Assembly (NCBI RefSeq): GCF_017573465.1
Contig: NZ_JAGEPF010000022.1
Location: 164,074 to 228,073, forward strand
DNA length: 64,000 bases
Source of the DNA: Actinomadura violacea
GTDB lineage: Bacteria > Actinomycetota > Actinomycetes > Streptosporangiales > Streptosporangiaceae
Reading direction: 5' to 3'
Numbering within the stretch: the stretch's first letter is position 1; every line of letters begins with the position of its first letter. The notes below the pieces were generated by a model. It was given only the letters and a program-made list of their open reading frames with translations, was not told the DNA's origin and searched no databases. Below are positions 56,792-64,000 of the stretch, piece after piece. A program made the position numbers and the translations under genes.

Positions 56792-58173
56792 CTAGCTCGC
56801 TTGAGACACTGTTGACATGTTGAAGTCGGCCACCCGTAGTGCGGGCATGGCGGCGCGGGTGAAGTAGTCCGACCATTCGCGGGGCAGGGTCGGGACGGTC
56901 GCGCCGGCCTCGGTGAGCCGCGACAGCAGGTCGACGGGGCTCTCGTTGAACCGGAAGTTGTTCACGGCCCCGACGACCTCGCCGTTCTCGACGAGGTAGA
57001 CGCCGTCGCGGGTGAGGCCGGTCAGCAGCAGGCTCTGCGGGTCGACCTCGCGGATGTACCAGAGGCAGGTCAGCAGCAGTCCGCGTTCGGTGCGGGCGAT
57101 CATCTCCTCGAGGGTCGCGCCGCCGCCGGGGCCGGTCATCGACAGGTTGTCGATCGGCGGGGTGAGCGGGAGCCCGGTGCGTTCGGCGGAGTGCCGGGTC
57201 TGCGCGAGCGAGGTGAGGGTGCCGTCGGCGATCCAGTCGGTGGCGCCGAGCGCGAGGCCGTTGTCGAACAGCGAGGCTTCGCGGCTGGAGGCGTGCGCGA
57301 CGAGGAACGGCGCGGACTCCAGGCCGGGCGCGGCGGGGTCGCTGGACAGCGAGACGGGCAGGCTCGCGAGCTTCTCGCCGACGCGGGTGCCGCCGCCGGG
57401 GGCGCTGAAGACCGTGCGGCCGTCGGCGGCGTCCTGGGCGCCCGCCGACCAGTACAGGTAGATCATCAGGTCGGCGACGGCGGACGGCGGCAGGATCGTC
57501 TCGTAGCGTCCGGCGGGCAGGTCGACGCGCCGGGAGCCCCAGTCGAGCCGGCGGGCGAGCCCGGCGGCGAGGCCGGGGACGTCGACGTCGGTGAAGTCGC
57601 GGGTGCCGACGCCGGCCCAGGCGGAGCCGCCGGCGCCCTTGGCGTTCAGTTCCAGCAGCCCGGTCGGCTGGTCGTGGCGGAGCCGCAGCCCGGCGGAGGT
57701 GCCGAGGAACGTCGAGGTCTGCGCGTGGTTGGCGAAGCCGTAGAGGCGGTTCGCGGCGGATTCGGCGGCGGCGAACGCCTCGCCGAGCGCGGGCGCGACG
57801 CCTTCGAACACGCCGATGCCGGTCTCGGCGGGCGGGTCGTCCCAGCCGGTGGCGGGGGGCCCGTCGGCGATGAGCGGCGCGGCGTCCTCGGCGGCCTCGT
57901 TCCCGGCGGCGTCGGCCTCGGCGGCGCGGACCAGGTCCTCGATGCCGCCGGCGCCGACGGCCGACCGGGACACGACGCCGGCGGCGACGCCGTCGCCGGT
58001 GCGGCGCAGCGCGATCACGGTGAGCCGGCTGGACCGGGTGACGCCGTTGGTGGTGAGGGTGTTGCCCGCCCAGCGCAGGTTCGCGGTGGTGGACTCGTCG
58101 GCGATCACGATGCAGTCGTCCGCCCGCGACAGCGCGAGCGCCCGCTCCACGGCCTCCTGCGGCCTGATGTCGC

Positions 58174-58177
<4 letters not shown>
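56792..58177 (-). CDS. TldE/PmbA-family metalloprotease subunit
   Basis: TldE-type protein of 461 residues: alpha/beta N-terminal domain, then a C-terminal beta-barrel domain with PPSAVADLMIYLY in place of the catalytic helix, so it lacks the HExxxH of TldD, as all TldE do. GCAS-like LLTCLWYIREVDPQSLLLTGLTRDGVYLVENGEVVGAV in the last third is typical. TldD and TldE form a heterodimer that degrades unfolded peptides and processes some modified peptides (microcin B17, PQQ-like). GTG 58177 overlaps the tldD stop (GTGA). Confidence 0.92.
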
Positions 58178-59673
<1,496 letters not shown>

Positions 59674-59914
59674 CTTTCGCAACCTACCCCGGAGATCGCT
59701 TCCGCCCCACCCGTGCGGCCGGGCGAACAAAGCGGGGGTGCGGATCTTGTCGGTAAGGCACATCCTGTTGCCGCGCGGTCCCCGCTAGGGTCATGCGGTG
59801 TCGTCCCAGGACGGCGGGTCCGGGAGCGAGCGCCCCGCCGGCGGCGGAGCGGCGCGCGCACCGCGGGCCGCGCCCCGGGCGGCGGATTCGACAGCAGCCT
59901 ACGAGAGGGTCGTG

Positions 59915-60619
59915 ATGAGTCGCTCTGTCCTCGTGACGGGGGGGAACCGGGGCATCGGCCTGGCCATCGCCCGCGAGCTGGCCGCGGCGGGCGACGCCGT
60001 CGCCGTCACCTACCGGTCGGGGGAGCCCCCGGAGGGGCTGTTCGGCGTGCGGTGCGACGTGACCAGCGCCGAGGACGTCGACGCGGCCTTCGCGAAGGTC
60101 GAGGCGGAGCAGGGCAAGGTGGAGGTGCTCGTCGCCAACGCCGGCATCACCAAGGACACGCTGCTGGCGGTGATGAGCGAGGAGTCGTTCACCTCGGTGC
60201 TCGACACGAACCTGACGGGCGCGTTCCGGGTCGCCAAGCGCGGCGTGAAGGGCATGATGCGGGCCCGCACGGGCCGCATCGTGCTGGTGTCGTCGGTGGT
60301 CGGGCTGCTCGGCTCGCCGGGGCAGGCGAACTACGCCGCGTCCAAGGCGGGCCTGGTCGGGTTCGCGCGGTCGCTGGCGCGCGAGCTCGGGTCGCGCAAC
60401 ATCACGGTGAACGTGGTGGCGCCCGGGTTCGTCGACACCGACATGACCGCGGTGCTGACCGAGGACCAGCAGAAGGGCATCACCGCGGCGATCCCGCTGG
60501 GCCGGATCGCGCGGCCGGAGGAGGTCGCGAAGGCGGTGCGGTTCGTGGCGAGCGAGGACGCGGCCTACATCACCGGGGCCGTGATCCCGGTGGACGGCGG
60601 CCTGGGAATGGGGCACTGA
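59915..60619 (+). CDS. fabG: 3-oxoacyl-ACP reductase MabA/FabG1
   Basis: SDR of 234 residues nearly parallel to mycobacterial MabA: SRSVLVTGGNRGIGLAIA, GLFGVRCDVTSAED, LVANAGITKD, SGPGQANYAASKAG-type catalytic Tyr/Lys segment, and the C terminus VIPVDGGLGMGH. It reduces 3-oxoacyl-ACP in FAS-II elongation and is followed five bases later by InhA, the standard actinobacterial pair. ATG 59915 has GAGAGGG upstream; a GTG at 59798, exactly six bases after a TAGGGT box, would add a 39-residue Ala/Arg-rich leader and may be a leaderless alternative start. Confidence 0.93.
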   Translation: MSRSVLVTGGNRGIGLAIARELAAAGDAVAVTYRSGEPPEGLFGVRCDVTSAEDVDAAFAKVEAEQGKVEVLVANAGITKDTLLAVMSEESFTSVLDTNLTGAFRVAKRGVKGMMRARTGRIVLVSSVVGLLGSPGQANYAASKAGLVGFARSLARELGSRNITVNVVAPGFVDTDMTAVLTEDQQKGITAAIPLGRIARPEEVAKAVRFVASEDAAYITGAVIPVDGGLGMGH

Positions 60620-60624
60620 CGGTC

Positions 60625-61413
60625 ATGGGAATCCTCGAAGGCAAGCGCATCCTGGTCACCGGCGTCCTCACCGACGCCTCGATCGGCTTCCACGTCGCGC
60701 GGGTCGCGCAGGAGCAGGGCGCCGAGGTGGTCCTGACGGCCTACCCGCGGCCGACGCTGACGGCGCGGACCGCCAAGCGGCTGCCGTCCGGCCCGGAGAA
60801 CCCGCCGCCGGTCATCGAGCTCGACGTGATGAACACCGAGCAGCTGGACGCCCTCGAGGGCAACCTGCGCGACCACGGGTTCGACCACCTCGACGGCGTG
60901 ATGCACGCGATCGGGTTCGCGCCGCAGACCGCGCTCGGCGGCAACTTCCTGGAGACGCCCTGGGAGGACGTCGCGACGGCGGTGCACGCCTCGACGTACT
61001 CGCTGAAGTCGCTGACGATGGCGTGCCTGCCGCTGATGAAGGGCGGCGGCTCGGTCGTCGGCCTGGACTTCGACGCCACCAAGTCGTGGCCGGTGTACGA
61101 CTGGATGGGCGTGGCGAAGGCCGGCCTGGAGTCGTGCGCCCGCTACCTCGCCAAGTACCTGGGCCCGCAGGGCATCCGCGTGAACCTCGTCGCGGCGGGC
61201 CCGCTGGCGACGATGGCGGCCAAGAGCATCCCGGGCTTCGAGGGCATGACGGAGCTGTGGCCGAAGGCGGCGCCGCTCGGCTGGGACATCAAGGACAGCG
61301 AGCCGACCGCGCGGGCGTGCGTGGCGCTGCTGTCTGACTGGTTCCCCGCCACCAGCGGCGAGATCGTCCACGTCGACGGCGGCCTGCACTCGATCGGTGC
61401 GCCGGACGTGTGA
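60625..61413 (+). CDS. inhA: Enoyl-ACP reductase InhA/FabI
   Basis: Enoyl-ACP reductase of 262 residues. The N-terminal LEGKRILVTGVLTDASIGFHVA is the InhA NADH loop, HAIGFAPQTALGGN forms the substrate side, and the catalytic Tyr and Lys are in YDWMGVAK. It carries out the last reduction of each FAS-II cycle with NADH. It lies five bases after mabA and shares its operon. The transcript ends at a very long hairpin at 61419-61472. Confidence 0.94.
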   Translation: MGILEGKRILVTGVLTDASIGFHVARVAQEQGAEVVLTAYPRPTLTARTAKRLPSGPENPPPVIELDVMNTEQLDALEGNLRDHGFDHLDGVMHAIGFAPQTALGGNFLETPWEDVATAVHASTYSLKSLTMACLPLMKGGGSVVGLDFDATKSWPVYDWMGVAKAGLESCARYLAKYLGPQGIRVNLVAAGPLATMAAKSIPGFEGMTELWPKAAPLGWDIKDSEPTARACVALLSDWFPATSGEIVHVDGGLHSIGAPDV

Positions 61414-61418
61414 GCCGC

Positions 61419-61472
61419 CCGGAAAGCCGGAGGCCCCTTCCCGTTCGCGGGGAGGGGCCTCCGGCTTTCCGG
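61419..61472 (+). terminator. 25-bp hairpin terminator with UUCG tetraloop after inhA
   Basis: The arms 61419-61438 and 61453-61472 pair perfectly over 20 bp. The remaining loop continues as a U-G pair and CCCG/CGGG around TTCG (61444-61447), giving a 25-bp uninterrupted stem. There is no U-tract. It lies between the convergent inhA and secreted-protein genes, so it may stop both. Confidence 0.85.
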
Positions 61473-61487
61473 ATCCGGTGCCGGCGG

Positions 61488-62138
61488 TCAGCGGCGGCGG
61501 GCCGCGGCGGAGCGGCGCAGGGACCGGCCCGCGACGCTGATGTTGAGCGCGGCCACGGCGCCCGCCGCGCCCGCGGCGGCGGCGACCCACAGCATCTGGC
61601 CGCTCTCGTGCTGCGAGGACGCGACGGGCGAGATGAGGCGCGTCTGCGGCACGGTGGCGGCGCCCGGCACGCCGCGGTAGGCGTTCGGGTCGGCCGCGAT
61701 CTCCGGGGTCGGCAGGACGCCCGGCAGCCCGGAGGACGGCAGCGGCGCCTTGCCGTCGTACGGCTTGAGGCCCGCGCCGCCGGTCATGGCGGTGGGCCCG
61801 CCGCCCGCGCCGCCGGACGGCAGGGAGCCGGTTCCGCCGGAGCCGCCTGAGCCGCGGGCGGGCGCCTTGGTCTTCTTCGGCGCCGGCGCCTTGGGGGCGG
61901 CGGGCTTGCGCGTCTGCTCGGTGGGCGTCGGCTTGGGCGTCGGGGTCGGCGTGGGCGTCAGCGACTTGCGCAGGTTGCCGAGGTTGCACTTCCAGTTCTC
62001 GATGGTGCTCGCCGGGTCGGTGCCCTTCTTGCAGGTGTCCGCCGCCGCCTCGCTCGCGGGCGCGGCCAGCAGCAGGACCAGGGCGCCCGCCGAGACCGCG
62101 GCCGAAGCCGTACCGAGCCGCCTGAGCCGCTGGGGCAT
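61488..62138 (-). CDS. Secreted, wall-spanning Pro/Thr-rich protein with C-terminal membrane helix
   Basis: Protein of 216 residues: a signal peptide (to about residue 32, ending ASEAAA), a short Cys pair (TCKKGTDPASTIENWKC), a Pro-Thr/Lys/Ala-rich region (PTPTPTPKPTPTE and PAAPKAPAPKKTKAPA) likely to span the cell wall, a Gly-rich part, and a membrane helix at about residues 182-203 followed by the basic tail RSLRRSAAARRR. The layout resembles a sortase-type anchor but has no LPxTG; the segment LPSSG/LPTPE is only similar. Function unknown. GGAGGAG lies five bases before ATG 62138. Confidence 0.75.
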   Translation of the reverse strand: MPQRLRRLGTASAAVSAGALVLLLAAPASEAAADTCKKGTDPASTIENWKCNLGNLRKSLTPTPTPTPKPTPTEQTRKPAAPKAPAPKKTKAPARGSGGSGGTGSLPSGGAGGGPTAMTGGAGLKPYDGKAPLPSSGLPGVLPTPEIAADPNAYRGVPGAATVPQTRLISPVASSQHESGQMLWVAAAAGAAGAVAALNISVAGRSLRRSAAARRR

Positions 62139-62305
62139 GTCGCTCCTCCGCCTACCGGTGATGCTGTTGTTGACATCTGGTCCAACGAGATCGGGACACA
62201 GAGGCCACGGGTGAAATGCGCGCCGATTGACAAGATCGTGCCCCATGCGCGGCCAACCGTAAACAGCGACACGGCGGTTTCTTTACCGCATCATCGATCT
62301 CGTCC

Positions 62306-64000
62306 TTACCGCATCACCAATCGCGCCAGGCGGGTCCGCCGCTCGCGCGCCCCCGACTCCCGGACCGCCCTGGCGAGCGCCGGCCCGGCCGCCTGCACCA
62401 CCGACAGGTGCCGGCCCGCCAGCCCGAACGCGGTGGCCACCAGCGGCCGCGACAGCCCCTCCGGCACCAGCACCGCGACGACCGCCGGACGCCGCGTCCC
62501 GCGCGCCAGCGCGACCGGCACCGCCCACCCGTGCCGCAGCCGCGCCGCGTCCGCGGGCGCGATCGTCACCGCGCCGCCGGGGAACTCCACGTCCAGGCCG
62601 TGCGGGCCGCCTCCCACCACCACGCCGGTCTCGCCGACCGCCGCCCGGGGGAGCGGCGCCGCCACCACCACCCGGTCGCCGGGATCCATCCCGCCGAACG
62701 CGCCGGGACCGGGGTTCAGCCGCGCCTTCAGCGCCGCGTTCAGCGCCGCCGCGCCCGCCTCCCCGCCCGCGGCCGCCGCGACGACCTGGACGTCCTCCAC
62801 CGCGATGCCGAGCGCCCGCGGGATCGAGTCGGTGACGAGCTGGACGGCCCGGTGCACGGCCTCGGCCGGGTCGGCGGCCGGCACGATCACGACCTCCCGG
62901 CCCGGCGCGTCCACGGCGGTCAGCTCGCCGCCCCGGACCGCCTCGGTGAGCACCGCGACCGGGCCGGACGGCGGCTCGGCGTCCAGCACCACGACCGGGA
63001 CCGTCTCCGACGCCTCCAGGTCGTCCAGCGGACGGCCCGGACCGGCGGGCGGCGGCGAGCCCGGCTCCGCGCACAGCACGAGGTGCGCGCCGTCGGGGCA
63101 CGCCTCGACCAGCACCGCGCACAGCTCCACATCGAGCGCCGCCGCGTCCGTCACCACGAGCAGGTCCAGCTCGAACGGCCGCTGCTCGCCGCGCCCGTAG
63201 ACGACGGCGCCGGGCGCCGCATCGGCGCCGTCCTGCGGCTCCAGCAGCCGGTGCAGGCTCGTCACCTCCGGCGCGGGCCCGTCGCCGGGCAGCGCCGCGG
63301 CGAGGTCCGCCGCGGCCCGCTCCGTCGGCGCGGTGACCGCGGCGCGCAGCCCCCGCGACGCGGCGGCCGCCGCGATGCCGCCGGCCAGCTCGGCGAGCGC
63401 GTCCGGGGCGCCGCGCAGGACGCTGACCCCGGTGCGCAGCGCGGCGGTGAGCGCGAGGGAGCGGTCCTCGGGCAGCCCGGCCCGCAGCTCCTTGACGGCG
63501 GCGTCGTCCAGCAGGGGCACGGCGGTGAGCGTCAGCCGCTGGAACCCCTCGGCCGCGGCCTCCTCCGCCAGCGCCCACCGCGCGGGCCCGAGCGTCTCCT
63601 CCGGCTCGGACGGCTCGGCGTCCTCGTCGAAGGACTCCTCGTCGAACTCCGGCTCCTCGGTGAGCGCGACCACCTCGCCCTCGTCCAGCGCCGCCTCGAC
63701 GGCGCCGCGCGCGTCGGCGACCCGCGCGCGCTCCAGCGCCTTGACCACGTCGTCGAGCGGGGTGACGGTGTGGCCGCGGCGGGCCGCGTCGGTCAGCAGG
63801 TGCAGGACGAGCGCGCGCCCCCGCCGCGGGTCGTCGGGCCGGGCGTCCGCGCCGAGCAGGGCGCGCGCGAAATGGTCCGCCTGCGCCGGCTGGACGCCGG
63901 GGACGCTCAGCAGCCGCCACGGGTCCTCGCGCAGCCGCCCGGCGGCGCCGGCGCCGAGCCGCGCCGCGGCGCGGGCGGCGAGCCCGGCGGGCGCGCCCGC
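62306..64000 (-). CDS. RecD2-like helicase homologue lacking Walker A and B motifs, N-terminal part outside window
   Basis: Open frame of at least 565 residues running off the right edge (its start lies beyond base 64000). The visible N-terminal part looks like the helix-hairpin-helix region of RecD2 (LREDPWRLLSVPGVQPAQADHFARALLG), followed by helicase domains. Where RecD2 has GGPGTGKTT this protein has LRGAPDALAEL, and where it has DEAS it has VTDAAALD, so ATP binding should be lost. The C-terminal SH3-like and UvrD-like parts remain (MDPGDRVVVAA; FPGGAVTIAPADAARLRHGWAVPV). It is probably a DNA-binding, non-motor relative. The ATG-like positions inside are not the start. Confidence 0.78.
   Translation of the reverse strand, partial: AGAPAGLAARAAARLGAGAAGRLREDPWRLLSVPGVQPAQADHFARALLGADARPDDPRRGRALVLHLLTDAARRGHTVTPLDDVVKALERARVADARGAVEAALDEGEVVALTEEPEFDEESFDEDAEPSEPEETLGPARWALAEEAAAEGFQRLTLTAVPLLDDAAVKELRAGLPEDRSLALTAALRTGVSVLRGAPDALAELAGGIAAAAASRGLRAAVTAPTERAAADLAAALPGDGPAPEVTSLHRLLEPQDGADAAPGAVVYGRGEQRPFELDLLVVTDAAALDVELCAVLVEACPDGAHLVLCAEPGSPPPAGPGRPLDDLEASETVPVVVLDAEPPSGPVAVLTEAVRGGELTAVDAPGREVVIVPAADPAEAVHRAVQLVTDSIPRALGIAVEDVQVVAAAAGGEAGAAALNAALKARLNPGPGAFGGMDPGDRVVVAAPLPRAAVGETGVVVGGGPHGLDVEFPGGAVTIAPADAARLRHGWAVPVALARGTRRPAVVAVLVPEGLSRPLVATAFGLAGRHLSVVQAAGPALARAVRESGARERRTRLARLVMR

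Noticed and set aside
61750..62100. LPXTG sortase anchor in the secreted Pro/Thr-rich protein
   Set aside because: LPSSG and LPTPE resemble it, but no true LPxTG followed by helix and basic tail at the right spacing is present.
62282..62317. Direct repeat TTACCGCATCA at 62283 and 62306 near the end of the RecD-like gene
   Set aside because: Two 11-base copies 23 bases apart at a gene end; could be chance or a small duplication, and there is no further evidence of an element.

Overview
The window is about 73% G+C throughout, with GTG and TTG starts common, GC-rich hairpins instead of U-tailed terminators, and a gene set typical of Actinomycetota: lpqY-sugABC, mabA-inhA (fabG1-fabI), IcmF, a 6C-type small RNA, and DUF4333 and DUF3099 proteins. 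The nearest style is Streptosporangiales/Thermomonosporaceae (Actinomadura-like). That placement is inferred from gene content and codon style, not from a marker gene. No integrase, transposase, plasmid origin, rRNA or CRISPR array is visible. This looks like chromosomal DNA with one tRNA.

Layout. 1-8.2 kb: a truncated secreted S15 peptidase, an ABC exporter, a sulfotransferase, a sirtuin, then a coupled LD-carboxypeptidase / unknown protein / glycerate kinase run. 8.2-10.9 kb: a divergent YczE-YczR (MocR) pair with an inverted-repeat operator, a 16-bp tandem repeat and a CBS protein. 11.2-16.8 kb: NDH-2 translationally coupled to a complete LpqY-SugA-SugB-SugC trehalose-type importer. 16.9-22.3 kb: lipid/xenobiotic-style genes on the minus strand (FAD oxidoreductase, hydrolase-SDR fusion, M24 peptidase-like protein, PF10118 protein). 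22.4-39.5 kb: genes for formate dehydrogenase maturation, molybdenum cofactor and selenocysteine (fdhD, tRNA-Sec, selD, selB, moaA, mobA), interleaved with two acyl-CoA synthetases, an MFS/MarR pair, RtcB and small proteins. 39.5-45.4 kb: an MFS exporter, kynurenine monooxygenase and tryptophan dioxygenase, a hydroxyacid-oxoacid transhydrogenase and a MarR regulator. 45.4-52.1 kb: IcmF with a BtuF-like B12 protein, a TetR regulator, an SDR and an acyl-CoA dehydrogenase. 52.2-56.6 kb: a vWA/substrate-binding protein, a pseudokinase, a 6C sRNA, DUF3099 and dodecin. 56.8-64 kb: TldD/TldE, MabA-InhA, a secreted Pro/Thr-rich protein and a RecD-like protein that runs off the end.

The most striking feature is the selenocysteine set. 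tRNA-Sec (UCA anticodon), SelD and SelB are all recognisable and close to full length, but SelD has Gly (GGC) where the catalytic Cys/Sec belongs. SelB has lost its switch I/G2 segment and carries Asp in place of the catalytic His of the G3 motif. Either the Sec pathway is decaying here or these proteins have been repurposed. No selA and no selenoprotein gene is seen in the window.

Other signals worth attention: a three-copy dispersed multi-hairpin repeat with a compensatory base-pair change; two tandem arrays that build, respectively, stop codons in all six frames and a ladder of in-frame GTG starts; several promoters placed so that transcription should begin at the start codon (leaderless genes); and a RecD-like protein and a kinase-like protein that have both lost their catalytic motifs.
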